A DNA stretch of 64,000 bases from Nocardioides ginsengisegetis. Lineage in GTDB: Bacteria; Actinomycetota; Actinomycetes; Propionibacteriales; Nocardioidaceae. A program made the translations under genes and the position numbers. Location: contig NZ_JACGXA010000003.1 of NCBI RefSeq assembly GCF_014138045.1, positions 310,001 through 374,000 of the forward strand. The letters are read 5' to 3'. The notes below the pieces were generated by a model that worked only from the letters and a program-made list of their open reading frames with translations, was not told where the DNA came from and made no database searches. How positions within the stretch are numbered: position 1 is the first letter of the stretch; each line of letters starts with the position of its first letter. Shown piece by piece: positions 7,943-14,951 of the stretch.

Positions 7943-8587
7943 TCACTCGACGGCGTGCTCTGCGACCCACTCGACGAGGGGGCGCAGGGTGCGCCAGTCC
8001 TCCCGGACCCGGTCGGCGACGGCCGGGTCGTCGAGGTTCTCGAAGCCGTAGGGGCGGCCGACGAAGAGCTGCTTGCGGCGCAGAAGGTCGATGCGCGGGT
8101 GGTCGGCGTCGTAGCCGCGGGGTGCGGTCTTGAGCTGCTCACCGCCGACCTCCCAGCCGTCGGCGGCGTACCGGGCGACGAGCCTCTCGAGGACGGGTCC
8201 GGACTTGTCGTCGGCCATCGCCTCACGGATGGCGGCCAGGCGCGGGCCGGAGGCCTCGTAGAAGCCGGCGCCGACGCGCAGGCCGCGGGCCGACAGCTCG
8301 ACGTACCAGCCGGTCGCCGGGCCGGCGCCGACGAACGCGCCCTGGGCGGTCTTGTAGGGCGTCTTGTCCTTGGCGAAGCGGACGTCGCGGAAGGGGCGGA
8401 ACACCTTCGCGGGACCGAACTCCGGCTCGAGGGCGGCGCAGAGGGCGGTCATCGGCGCCTTCACCGACTCGGCGTAGACGTGCTTGTGCTTCTCCCAGAA
8501 CGACTTGGTGTTGTCGACCTCGAGGTCGTCGTAGAAGTCGAGTGCGGCGGTGGGGAAGCCCTCGAAGGGGGCCGGCTCGGCAGTCAC
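7943..8587 (-). CDS. DUF2461 family protein
   Basis: A 214-residue cytoplasmic protein of the DUF2461 (TIGR02453) family of unknown function. Family marks are FPTAALDFYDDLEVDNTKSF at about 11-30, RPFRDVRFAKDKTPYKT at about 64-80, YVELSARGLRVGAGFY at about 94-109 and the C-terminal YDADHPRIDLLRRKQL. The GTG start has TAGGCT exactly six bases upstream (8594-8599), so the mRNA is probably leaderless. It converges on the sigma-factor operon with six bases between the stops. Confidence 0.88.
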   Translation of the reverse strand: MTAEPAPFEGFPTAALDFYDDLEVDNTKSFWEKHKHVYAESVKAPMTALCAALEPEFGPAKVFRPFRDVRFAKDKTPYKTAQGAFVGAGPATGWYVELSARGLRVGAGFYEASGPRLAAIREAMADDKSGPVLERLVARYAADGWEVGGEQLKTAPRGYDADHPRIDLLRRKQLFVGRPYGFENLDDPAVADRVREDWRTLRPLVEWVAEHAVE

Positions 8588-8593
8588 GCGGCC

Positions 8594-8599
8594 AGCCTA
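8594..8599 (-). promoter_or_regulatory. -10 box of a leaderless promoter for the DUF2461 gene
   Basis: TAGGCT on the minus strand, six bases before the GTG start. Confidence 0.5.
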
Positions 8600-8780
8600 C
8601 GGCGGGCGTCGCGTCGAGGTCCGTGCAGGACAGCGGCGGGAGCGAGCCGGGGCGAGGCGATGGCGTACCGCTGCGCCGCCACCGCCTCGCGTCCGGTCGC
8701 CGGGTCCCCACGTCCCGACACTGGTGGAACGGTCGAGTCGCGGGGACGTGACGGCGTTGCGGCCAGAAATACGGGGAGAT

Positions 8781-8800
8781 TTCGTCGGCCGCCCGACGAA
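8781..8800 (-). terminator. Hairpin terminator after the lipoprotein gene
   Basis: A perfect 8-bp stem (8781-8788 with 8793-8800) has a 4-base loop, six bases beyond the stop at 8807. The following minus-strand sequence is relatively A/T-rich. The rest of the 8600-8780 gap shows no gene. Confidence 0.6.
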
Positions 8801-8806
8801 CCTCGC

Positions 8807-9946
8807 TCAGCCCAGCGGGGTGCTGACCTGCTCGTCGCCGCCCTGGGCGAGCGAGGTGACGGTCATCGTGTCGCCGCCGCAGCGGGGCTCCGCGACGAAC
8901 GCCTGGCCGCCCTTCGACTCGTAGACCACGTCGAGGCCGGCACCCGGCGTCCAGCGCATGAGCCGGGCGGGGTCGCCGTCCTGCTGCGGGTCGCGGGCGA
9001 AGTACGCCGATCCCGCGCACCACACGAGGCTGCCGGACGTGCCCGGTCCGAGGTCGTAGTACTCGTCGCCGGACCGCGCGAAGAAGCGGGCGGTCTCGAC
9101 GTTGTTCTCCTTGGGCACCACCGACCAGACGGCGCCGTCGTCGGTGACCAGGCCGTCCCAGCCGTGGCAGTCCTCGACGCCCTCGAACGGCGTGGTGGTC
9201 GTGCCGTCCAGCGCCACCACGGTCCGGCAGGACGGGTGGCTGTCGTCGAAGGTGAGCAGCGAGTCGCCGGCGGGGGTGATCCGGGCGCCGTTGAAGCCGT
9301 GCCGCTTCGGGGCGCACCAGCCGAGCGTGGACTTGCGGGTGGCCAGGTCGACCGACGCGACGCAGTAGCTCTGGCCGTGCACGGTCGCGTGCAGCACGTG
9401 CCCTTCGCCCATCGTCCAGGTGCCGCCGACCGTGGTCGGGACGTGGGAGTCGCCGTCGATGGAGAAGGTCTTGCCGGTCGCAAGGTCGGTGACCGTCGCC
9501 CGGCTCGGCGCGGTCTCCTTCGTGTCCTCGAACACGACGACCGCCCACTGGTCGTCCAGGAAGGCGTCGGTGACCCGCTCGCCGCTGCTGCCCGAGCCGG
9601 ACGCCGAGCTCGGGCCCTGCAGATCGGCCTGGCTGCCGGACTTGTTGACGGTCAGCGTCCAGTCGCCGTTGGTGGTGACGGTGGCCTCGGTGGAGCCGCC
9701 GACCGGGCTCCAGTCGAGCAGGTCACGGTCGGCCACGACCAGCGCCGGCTCGTCGGCCGTCCCGCCGGCGGGCAGGGCGGGGGTCGCGGGCGGGGTGCCG
9801 GGCGAGGTGGACGGGCTGCTCGACGGGCTGCCGCTCGAGGCGGTCGCGTCGGGCTTGCCGGCGAGCGGCTTCTTGTCGTCGGCGGTGCAGCCGGCCAGGG
9901 CCAGGGTCGCGGCGAGCAGGGCGGCGGTGGCGGCGTACCGGCGCAC
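8807..9946 (-). CDS. Secreted lipoprotein, possible beta-propeller
   Basis: A 379-residue lipoprotein. The signal peptide ends in the lipobox LALAGC (cysteine at residue 20), followed by a Ser/Pro/Thr linker to about residue 65 and then about 310 residues rich in repeated beta strands of the type 'GTWTMGEGHVLHATVHG', 'WCAPKRHGFNGARITPAGDS' and 'HPSCRTVVALDGTTTTPF', which resemble propeller blades. Six cysteines in the outer domain may form disulfides. The GTG start follows the stop of the upstream C39-like gene by one base, so the two form an operon. The function is unknown; a role beside the secreted peptidase is an inference. Confidence 0.75.
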   Translation of the reverse strand: MRRYAATAALLAATLALAGCTADDKKPLAGKPDATASSGSPSSSPSTSPGTPPATPALPAGGTADEPALVVADRDLLDWSPVGGSTEATVTTNGDWTLTVNKSGSQADLQGPSSASGSGSSGERVTDAFLDDQWAVVVFEDTKETAPSRATVTDLATGKTFSIDGDSHVPTTVGGTWTMGEGHVLHATVHGQSYCVASVDLATRKSTLGWCAPKRHGFNGARITPAGDSLLTFDDSHPSCRTVVALDGTTTTPFEGVEDCHGWDGLVTDDGAVWSVVPKENNVETARFFARSGDEYYDLGPGTSGSLVWCAGSAYFARDPQQDGDPARLMRWTPGAGLDVVYESKGGQAFVAEPRCGGDTMTVTSLAQGGDEQVSTPLG

Positions 9947-9947
9947 G

Positions 9948-11213
9948 TCAGACCCCGATGTTGTGCTGGAAGTGGGCCTTGTTGGCGCGGTAGCTCTTGT
10001 ACGCCGTCCGCCACTGGACGCGGTTGATGTAGGGCTCGGAGGGGTCGAAGCGCTGCTGGTTCCACGGCTCGAAGTAGCTGATCAGCGTGGGCTTGTCGCC
10101 CTTCTTGTCATAGCCGCGGCCCACCTGGAAGTGCCCGGAGGCGTCGTCGTCGAGGTAGGGGTAGTACTTCTTCAGCAGGATCGGGTGGAGCACGAGCGGG
10201 GCGTGGTAGTCGACGATGTGGCGCATGGTCAACAGCATCCACTGGTTGAAGGTCCAGTCGCCGATGTCGAGCACGACGTAGGGGCCGGCGTGGTCCTTGC
10301 GGTCCCAGCCGGTGCTGTTGTTGACCACGCGGACCATGTCGCTGATGGCGGTGCCGCCGCTGGTGGTGTTGAGCTGGTCGGCCCAGTAGGCCTGGCCCTT
10401 GTCGACGCCCTTCCAGCCCCAGGTGATCATCTGCATCGACGTCGGGCCGCACCAGTAGGTGCGGGTCTGCTCGGCCGTCTGCTTGGTGTCGAGGATGACC
10501 CGGCGCGCGGGGTAGTCCTTCTGGGTCTTGGGCTGCGGCTTCGAGGGGCTGGGGCTCGCGGTGGGGCTCGGTGACTTGCTCGGGCTGGGCGAGGACGACG
10601 CGCCCTTCGCCGCGACCGGCGCGTCGGCGCGGGCCTCGGGGTGCTGGGCCAGGAAGCCGGCGGGCAGCGGGACGCCCTCGATCTCGTGGCGGAGCAACCA
10701 CACCTTGGCCACTGAACGGGCGGCCTGGGTGAGCTCCTGCCGCTCGGCGACGGCCCGCGCGGACGGCGACAGCGCCGCGGCCCGGTCCAGGGTGGCCAGC
10801 ACGTCCAGGTCGCCGGTGGTGGAGCCCCCGGCGGGCCGGGCGGCGATGGTGCGGGCCGCGACGGCCATCCGGGCCTGCACGGTGGCCGGGCTGCTCTCGG
10901 TCCAGCCCGAGTGCAGGCAGTAGGTCTGGCCCTGGAAGTCGGCGCAGCGCACCAGCCCGCGCACGAGTGCGTCGGTGGTGGTCTTGCCGGTGATGCGGCC
11001 CAGGGTCCGGCCCTGGGCGACGACGCGGTCCACCTCGGCGCGCAGGTCCGCGGTCAGCGGGCCGTAGCCGGTCGCCTCGCCCGGCAGGGCGGCGTACTGC
11101 TGCTTCCCGGAGGGGCGCAGCGCGCCCTCGTCACCCCCGCCGCGCGGGATGAAGGGGGTGGCGGCGAGCAGGACGGCGAACGCGCCGATCGCGATCGTGC
11201 GGGGGCGGGGCAT
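9948..11213 (-). CDS. Secreted C39-like cysteine peptidase domain protein
   Basis: A 421-residue exported protein. ATG 11211-11213 (MPRPRTIAIG) gives a proper signal or anchor helix at about 5-22; the frame's longer 5' extension lacks support. Residues 40-200 are helical and of unknown type, 200-235 are a Ser/Pro/Lys linker, and the C-terminal 190 residues match the peptidase C39-like fold. The catalytic cysteine is in TYWCGPTSMQMITWGW, and the likely histidine is in GHFQVGRGYD followed by an aromatic strand. Such secreted domains cleave peptides or cross-links in the cell wall. It is co-transcribed with the lipoprotein gene one base downstream. Family assignment is from motif order only. Confidence 0.75.
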   Translation of the reverse strand: MPRPRTIAIGAFAVLLAATPFIPRGGGDEGALRPSGKQQYAALPGEATGYGPLTADLRAEVDRVVAQGRTLGRITGKTTTDALVRGLVRCADFQGQTYCLHSGWTESSPATVQARMAVAARTIAARPAGGSTTGDLDVLATLDRAAALSPSARAVAERQELTQAARSVAKVWLLRHEIEGVPLPAGFLAQHPEARADAPVAAKGASSSPSPSKSPSPTASPSPSKPQPKTQKDYPARRVILDTKQTAEQTRTYWCGPTSMQMITWGWKGVDKGQAYWADQLNTTSGGTAISDMVRVVNNSTGWDRKDHAGPYVVLDIGDWTFNQWMLLTMRHIVDYHAPLVLHPILLKKYYPYLDDDASGHFQVGRGYDKKGDKPTLISYFEPWNQQRFDPSEPYINRVQWRTAYKSYRANKAHFQHNIGV

Positions 11214-11323
11214 GGCGACGAACCTCGAGACCGGGGAAGGGGAGGGAGCCTCCCCACTGTCCCCGCTGACCTCACGAGTAGTCAAGCGCAACACCAGTCA
11301 CAGGCGTGGGGGGCTGGAATGAG

Positions 11324-11356
11324 CGAAGCCGCGGACCCATCGGGCTCGCGGCTTCG
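11324..11356 (-). terminator. Terminator hairpin after the tRNA-Gly array
   Basis: A ten-base outer stem (11324-11333 with 11347-11356) plus an inner CCC/GGG stem encloses the loop ATC. It lies at the 3' end of the second degenerate tRNA copy; no comparable terminator hairpin separates the true tRNA from the copies (the hairpin inside each copy is part of its tRNA-like sequence), so all three could be one transcript. Confidence 0.6.
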
Positions 11357-11359
11357 GTG

Positions 11360-11434
11360 CGGAGCGGATGACGAGACTCGAACTCGCGACATCGACGTTC
11401 GGGGGAGCGTCGCGCTCTGGAGCGCGACATTGGT
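11360..11434 (-). pseudogene. Degenerate tRNA-Gly(CCC)-like copy, distal
   Basis: This copy has the same sequence as the proximal one, 87 bases away, except that the tail reads CCG in place of CCA. The T arm, variable region and 3' acceptor strand are identical to the true tRNA. The anticodon stem is kept as CGACG/CGTCG around a 10-base loop holding CCCCC. The D loop is cut to two bases, and only four of seven acceptor pairs remain. It is followed directly by a terminator hairpin. Whether it is an RNA of use or a decaying copy cannot be told from one genome. Confidence 0.65.
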
Positions 11435-11534
11435 GGGGGGAGGGACTGGAGCGGATGACGAGACTCGAACTCGCGACATCGACGTTCGGGGGAGCGTCGC
11501 GCTCTGGAGCGCGACATTGGTGGGGGGAGGGACT
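11361..11534. repeat. Two perfect 87-bp tandem repeats built on tRNA-Gly
   Basis: Units 11361-11447 and 11448-11534 are identical as read. The next 36 bases (11535-11570), inside the true tRNA, repeat the start of the unit exactly. Each unit is a 75-base tRNA-like sequence plus a 12-base C-rich spacer. The 444-base gap 11214-11657 therefore contains a terminator, two repeats, the tRNA and its promoter region, and no protein gene. Confidence 0.9.
11447..11521 (-). pseudogene. Degenerate tRNA-Gly(CCC)-like copy, proximal
   Basis: It starts 12 bases after the CCA end of the true tRNA and can be aligned over its whole length: 5' acceptor strand ACCAATG (true tRNA GCGGATG), D stem GCTC/GAGC with a two-base loop, anticodon stem CGACG/CGTCG (true CGACC/GGTCG, a compensated C-G to G-C change), a ten-base loop, then an identical variable region, T arm, acceptor 3' strand and encoded CCA. 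The segment GTCGCGCT/AGCGCGAC can also form an alternative 8-bp hairpin. It cannot be a standard decoding tRNA, because three acceptor pairs are broken and the D loop is missing. Confidence 0.7.
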
Positions 11535-11609
11535 GGAGCGGATGACGAGACTCGAACTCGCGACATCGACCTTGGGAAGGTCGCGCTCTACCAACTGAGC
11601 TACATCCGC
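11534..11609 (-). tRNA. tRNA-Gly (anticodon CCC)
   Basis: A complete cloverleaf of 73 bases plus an encoded CCA. The acceptor is GCGGATG/CATCCGC with discriminator U, the D stem GCTC/GAGC, the anticodon stem CGACC/GGTCG around TTCCCAA (anticodon CCC at positions 3-5 of the loop), and the T arm GCGAG-TTCGAGT-CTCGT with one G-U pair. U73 and the CCC anticodon agree with glycine. A perfect 8-bp hairpin (11611-11628) lies directly before the 5' end and a TAGCAT -10-like box further upstream (11634-11639). Confidence 0.95.
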
Positions 11610-11657
11610 ACGCCGGTCGGGACCGGCGGGAGGATGCTACCCCACCTGAGGCGCGTC

Positions 11658-12437
11658 TCAGTCGAGGGTGGGACGGCCCAGGACGGGGTAGCGCGGGCTG
11701 ACCCGGTCGCCCGAGGAGCGCCCGGTGAGGCGGCGGTGCACCCAGGGTGCGGCCGACTCGCGGACCCAGGTCACGTGCTCGCGCAGCTGCTCGCCGCGGG
11801 GCGGTACGACGACCTCCGCGAGCGGGTGCGCCTCGAGGGCGTGCTCGAGGCCGAGGACGTCGAGCACCTCCGTCGCCATCCGCTGGTGGCCGGCCGGGCC
11901 CATGTGCATGCGGTCGGCGTCCCAGTAGCGCCAGTCGCGGTACTCGCGCAGCCGCCAGAAGTCGACGATGTCGGCGCCGTGCCGGTCGGCGGCGGCGCGG
12001 ACGAGCTCGTTGTAGAGCGCGAACCGGCCGCGCATCGGCCGGTAGATCGCCGAGCCGCCCGGGTCGAAGGCGGTCCACACGAGCACCCGCGCGCCGGTCG
12101 CGGCCAGCCGGCCGAGGGCGACGTCGTAGCGGTCGACCAGCCCGTCGATGTCGACCCGCGGCCGGAGGATGTCGTTGGCGCCGGCGTAGATCGTGACCAG
12201 GTCCGGCTCGAGGGCGAGGGCCGGCTCGAGCTGCTCGGCCAGGATCCCGTCCAGCTTGCGGCCCCGGATCGCGAGGTTGGCGTAGCCGAAGTCGTCCGTC
12301 CGTCCGGCGAGCACCTCGGCCACCCGGTCGGCCCAGCCACGCAGGCCGTTGGGCCGCGTCGGGTCGGGGTCACCGACGCCCTCGGTGAAGGAGTCGCCGA
12401 GGGCGACGTAGCGGTGAAACGAGGGAGCGGTCGACAT
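11658..12437 (-). CDS. SGNH/GDSL-family hydrolase
   Basis: A 259-residue SGNH-fold esterase/lipase with no signal peptide, so probably cytoplasmic. Block I is YVALGDSFTEGVGD (nucleophile Ser at about residue 15), block II the glycine in NLAIRGRKLDGIL, block III GANDILRP, and block V the Asp/His pair in DADRMHMGPAGH. These are the four conserved blocks in order. The ATG at 12437 has AGAAT about seven bases upstream, in line with a leaderless mRNA; an in-frame ATG three codons earlier (12446) is the alternative. It is divergent from dcd with 60 bases between the starts. The substrate is not evident. Confidence 0.9.
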   Translation of the reverse strand: MSTAPSFHRYVALGDSFTEGVGDPDPTRPNGLRGWADRVAEVLAGRTDDFGYANLAIRGRKLDGILAEQLEPALALEPDLVTIYAGANDILRPRVDIDGLVDRYDVALGRLAATGARVLVWTAFDPGGSAIYRPMRGRFALYNELVRAAADRHGADIVDFWRLREYRDWRYWDADRMHMGPAGHQRMATEVLDVLGLEHALEAHPLAEVVVPPRGEQLREHVTWVRESAAPWVHRRLTGRSSGDRVSPRYPVLGRPTLD

Positions 12438-12485
12438 GCTGTTCATTCTCGGGTCTCGGCGGGCTCGGGCACCGAGGGGGTCGGC

Positions 12486-12491
12486 TAGGGT
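12486..12491 (+). promoter_or_regulatory. -10 box of a leaderless promoter for dcd
   Basis: TAGGGT, six bases before the GTG start at 12498. Confidence 0.6.
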
Positions 12492-12497
12492 GCGACC

Positions 12498-13073
12498 GTG
12501 CTGCTGTCAGACCGCGACATCCTGGCCCAGATCGACGCCGGACGGATCGCGATGGACCCGTGGGAACCCGACATGCTGCAGCCGTCGTCGATCGACGTCC
12601 GGCTCGACCGGTTCTTCCGCGTCTTCGAGAACCACCGCTACCCGCACATCGACCCCGCGGTCGACCAGTCCGACCTGACGCGCGAGGTCGAGCCGGAGGG
12701 TGACGAGCCGTTCATCCTGCACCCGGGCGAGTTCGTGCTGGGATCGACGTACGAGGTCGTGACGCTGCCCGCCGACATCGCCGCCCGGGTCGAGGGCAAG
12801 TCGTCACTGGGGCGCCTCGGCCTGCTCACCCACGCCACCGCCGGCTTCGTGGACCCCGGCTTCTCCGGCCACGTGACGCTCGAGCTGGCCAACGTGGCGA
12901 CGCTGCCGATCAAGCTCTACCCGGGGATGAAGATCGGCCAGTTCTGCTTCTTCCAGCTCACCTCGCCGAGCGAGCACCCCTACGGCTCGGCGAAGTACGG
13001 CTCGCGCTACCAGGGCCAGCGTGGCCCGACGCCGTCGCGCTCGTTCCAGAACTTCCACCGCACCACCATCTGA
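12498..13073 (+). CDS. dcd: dCTP deaminase (likely dUMP-forming)
   Basis: A 191-residue trimeric nucleotide deaminase of the dUTPase fold. It shows the Dcd landmarks LLSDRDI at the start, [16 protein letters not shown] at about 28-43, [14 protein letters not shown], the phosphate-binding [20 protein letters not shown] at about 98-117, [15 protein letters not shown], and the C-terminal [18 protein letters not shown] lid. In M. tuberculosis and other actinobacteria the enzyme both deaminates dCTP and hydrolyses the product to dUMP, supplying thymidylate precursor; this protein is probably the same, though that rests on family knowledge. A TAGGGT box six bases upstream indicates a leaderless mRNA. 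Confidence 0.95.
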   Translation: MLLSDRDILAQIDAGRIAMDPWEPDMLQPSSIDVRLDRFFRVFENHRYPHIDPAVDQSDLTREVEPEGDEPFILHPGEFVLGSTYEVVTLPADIAARVEGKSSLGRLGLLTHATAGFVDPGFSGHVTLELANVATLPIKLYPGMKIGQFCFFQLTSPSEHPYGSAKYGSRYQGQRGPTPSRSFQNFHRTTI

Positions 13074-13080
13074 CGCCAAC

Positions 13081-13130
13081 GGGTCGTGCTGCTGACGGTG
13101 CGCCCTGGCGCACTCCCAGCAGCACGACCC
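13081..13130. repeat. 48-50 bp hairpin repeat, copy 1
   Basis: Perfect 13-bp arms (13081-13093 and 13118-13130) enclose a nested 6-bp stem GTGCGC/GCGCAC with a CCTG loop. The 48-base core (13082-13129) matches 46695-46742 at 40 of 48 positions, with equal length and nearly identical arms. It directly follows dcd and could also end transcription there, but copy 2 sits upstream of a gene, so a pure terminator role is unlikely. Confidence 0.7.
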
Positions 13131-13149
13131 GGTGGCGGGGGTGCGGTGT

Positions 13150-13302
13150 TCAGTTGTCGATGCGGTCGGCGAACCGGCGCAGCCGCTGGGCGACCTTGTG
13201 GCGCGGGGCGACGGACGGGACGCGCGGGCCCGCGGCGCGGGCGACCCGCTCGGCGATCTGGTGGCGAGCCTCGGTCTCGATGAGGAGGTGGGTGTCGTTC
13301 AT
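13150..13302 (-). CDS. Small basic protein downstream of the DUF4097 gene
   Basis: A 50-residue ORF beginning MNDTHLLIETEARH and ending LRRFADRID, with a good AGGAG ribosome site before the ATG. It is rich in Arg and Ala and reads as one amphipathic helix with no membrane segment. It lies 47 bases downstream of the DUF4097 gene on the same strand, so it is probably the last gene of the 14818-13150 group. Its codon use matches neighbouring genes (GC-rich third positions). It resembles no family I can name. Confidence 0.6.
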   Translation of the reverse strand: MNDTHLLIETEARHQIAERVARAAGPRVPSVAPRHKVAQRLRRFADRIDN

Positions 13303-13349
13303 GGCGGTCTCCTGGGTTCACTGGGTGGTGGTGGGCGTGGACGGGTGGG

Positions 13350-14174
13350 TCAGACCTCGGTCAGGACGATGTCGCCGCTGACGGTCTTGGCGCGGACCTC
13401 GACGTGGTCGGCGCCCTCGGCGGGCTCCCCGGCCCCGCGCAGGTTGCTGCGGATCGACCCCGAGATGGTGGAGATGTCGGTCCAGACGGGGACGCCGGCC
13501 GGGATGCCGACGTGGACGTCGCTGGAGGCGCCCTTGGCGGTGAAGCGGCCCCGGTGGGCGGTGCCGACCAGGAGGTCGCCGCTGCCGCTGGTGAGGGTGA
13601 CGTCGTCCTGGGCGTCGACGATCTTGAGGTCGCCGGACCCGGTCTTCACGACGGCCGGGCCGTTGGCGGTGCCGATCTCGACGTCGCCGGAGCCGGTCGA
13701 TACCGACACGGCGGACGTGGCGTGGCCGACGCTGATCTCGCCGGAGCCGCTCTTGGCCCGCAGCTCGCCGAGCGCCTCGGAGACACGGACGTCGCCGGAG
13801 CCGGTCTCGACCGTGGCGGGGCCACCGAGGGTGTCGAGCTGCACCTCGCCGGAGCCGCTCTTGACCCGGGCGGTGCCGACCCGGCCCTCGACGGTGATGT
13901 CCGCGCTCCCGGTCTTGACGGCCAGGTCGCTGTCGGTGGGCAGCGTGACGCGTACGTCGATCCGGGCGTCGCCGCTCAGGAAGCCGGTGCGCTGGTGCGG
14001 GGCGACGACGCTGATCTCGTCGCCGTCCTGACGGACCTCGACGGAGTCGGCGTCGCGTCCGGTGACGGAGACGAGGGTCTCGGTGGTGTCGGTCGCGGTG
14101 ATCGTCACGGTGCCCTTGCCGACCTCGACGTACAGGGCGGTGGGGCGGAGGGTCTCGAAGTGGTGCTCGGGCAT
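13350..14174 (-). CDS. DUF4097 family beta-helix protein
   Basis: A 274-residue protein of the DUF4097 family, predicted to form a right-handed beta solenoid. From about residue 85 the sequence repeats a unit of some 20 residues ending in (S/T)GSG(D/E) followed by a hydrophobic strand: TGSADITV, SGSGEVQL, TGSGDVRV, SGSGEISV, TGSGDVEI, TGSGDLKI, SGSGDLLV. There is no signal peptide or membrane segment, unlike many relatives that are anchored, so it is probably cytoplasmic. It is transcribed after a ribbon-helix-helix protein (14264-14818), with a hairpin in the intervening 89 bases. The two-gene association recurs in related actinobacteria as far as I recall; the function is unknown. Confidence 0.85.
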   Translation of the reverse strand: MPEHHFETLRPTALYVEVGKGTVTITATDTTETLVSVTGRDADSVEVRQDGDEISVVAPHQRTGFLSGDARIDVRVTLPTDSDLAVKTGSADITVEGRVGTARVKSGSGEVQLDTLGGPATVETGSGDVRVSEALGELRAKSGSGEISVGHATSAVSVSTGSGDVEIGTANGPAVVKTGSGDLKIVDAQDDVTLTSGSGDLLVGTAHRGRFTAKGASSDVHVGIPAGVPVWTDISTISGSIRSNLRGAGEPAEGADHVEVRAKTVSGDIVLTEV

Positions 14175-14201
14175 GTCTGCTCCTGGGTGTGCTCGTCCGC
14201 G

Positions 14202-14223
14202 GGACCAGCCTGGAGGCTGGTCC
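14202..14223 (-). terminator. Hairpin between the RHH gene and the DUF4097 gene
   Basis: A perfect 9-bp stem GGACCAGCC/GGCTGGTCC has the loop TGGA, 27 bases before the DUF4097 start. It could end or attenuate transcription from the RHH gene. Confidence 0.5.
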
Positions 14224-14263
14224 CCAGTGGGGGCTTGAGTGGGTTTGCTGGGGTGGTCCGGGC

Positions 14264-14818
14264 TCAGATCCAGCCGGTCATGCGGCGGTTGCCGCGGTTC
14301 TTGCCGGAGAACGGGTCGTTGCCGCCGCCGAAGAACGGGATGCTCGAGAGGTCGATGTCGACGTTGATCGCGCCCTCGCGGGTGGCGGCCCGGACGACGT
14401 TGACCAGCCAGGTGTTGAGGGAGTGGCCGGACCGGGCCGCGAGCTCCTCCGCCTTGGTCTTGACCGACTCGGGCATCCGGAGGGTGATCCGGGCGACGCC
14501 GCCCTCCTCCTCCATCTCCTCGGCGGAGGGGGGCGCCGGCGGGGCCGGCGGGGCGGGGGTGGCCAGCGGCGCGCTCTGCACGACGAAGTCGAGCTCCCGG
14601 CCGTTGAGCCGCACGTCGACGCCGCCGCTCGGCATCTCGGCCGTGATCTCGGCCGCCGCCTGGGAGACGGCCTCCATCAGGGCCAGCCGGGCCGACGGGT
14701 CGAGGGCGAAGGTGAGGCGCTCGGCGGCCTGGCGGGTCTCCGGGCCGGCGGCCTCTGCGGCGGCGACGAGGTCCCGGCGGAGGCTGTCGATGTACGGCGT
14801 GATGTCCATGTGCATCAT
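14264..14818 (-). CDS. Ribbon-helix-helix (HicB-like) DNA-binding protein
   Basis: A 184-residue protein. The N-terminal half (1-85) contains helices and a short sheet (LNGRELDFVV); a Pro/Ala linker and an acidic patch (EEMEEEGG) follow; then comes a ribbon-helix-helix domain at about 107-145 (RITLRMPESVKTKAEELAAR, SGHSLNTWLVNVV), the fold of HicB antitoxins, Arc and MetJ. The C-terminus is Gly/Asn/Arg-rich. No HicA toxin gene is adjacent, so it is better seen as a regulator of itself and of the DUF4097 gene. Immediately upstream are three perfect TGACGTCA palindromes and two variants, the likely binding sites. ATG 14818 or 14809 may be the start. Confidence 0.75.
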   Translation of the reverse strand: MMHMDITPYIDSLRRDLVAAAEAAGPETRQAAERLTFALDPSARLALMEAVSQAAAEITAEMPSGGVDVRLNGRELDFVVQSAPLATPAPPAPPAPPSAEEMEEEGGVARITLRMPESVKTKAEELAARSGHSLNTWLVNVVRAATREGAINVDIDLSSIPFFGGGNDPFSGKNRGNRRMTGWI

Positions 14819-14820
14819 CC

Positions 14821-14893
14821 TGACATCATTGTGGTGTCACGTCAAGCATTTCTGACGTCAACTTTGACGTCACGTGCTGGCGGGGTGACGTCA
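14821..14893. promoter_or_regulatory. Cluster of TGACGTCA operator palindromes
   Basis: Perfect TGACGTCA palindromes lie at 14853-14860, 14865-14872 and 14886-14893, with variants TGACATCA at 14821-14828 and TCACGTCA at 14837-14844. They fill the space between the divergent RHH protein and SLC5 symporter genes. Confidence 0.65.
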
Positions 14894-14951
14894 CCGCCGG
14901 GGCGGGTCTACGGTGGGCAGGCTGTCACCACGGATTCTGGAAGGGCCGCAC

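Noticed and set aside
11360..11534. Prophage or integrative-element attachment site
   Set aside because: The repeated 36-base tRNA 3' region looks like an att core, but no integrase or element gene is nearby and the units align with the whole tRNA. Tandem duplication explains it better.
11361..11534. CRISPR array
   Set aside because: Only two units in direct contact, no spacers, and no cas gene.
11282..11566. Repetitive ORF across the tRNA-Gly repeats with 29-residue repeats
   Set aside because: It arises only because the repeat is 87 bases (29 codons). It has no ribosome site and no coding signature.
14264..14818. HicAB toxin-antitoxin pair
   Set aside because: No HicA-type small toxin is beside the RHH protein; the neighbour is a DUF4097 protein.
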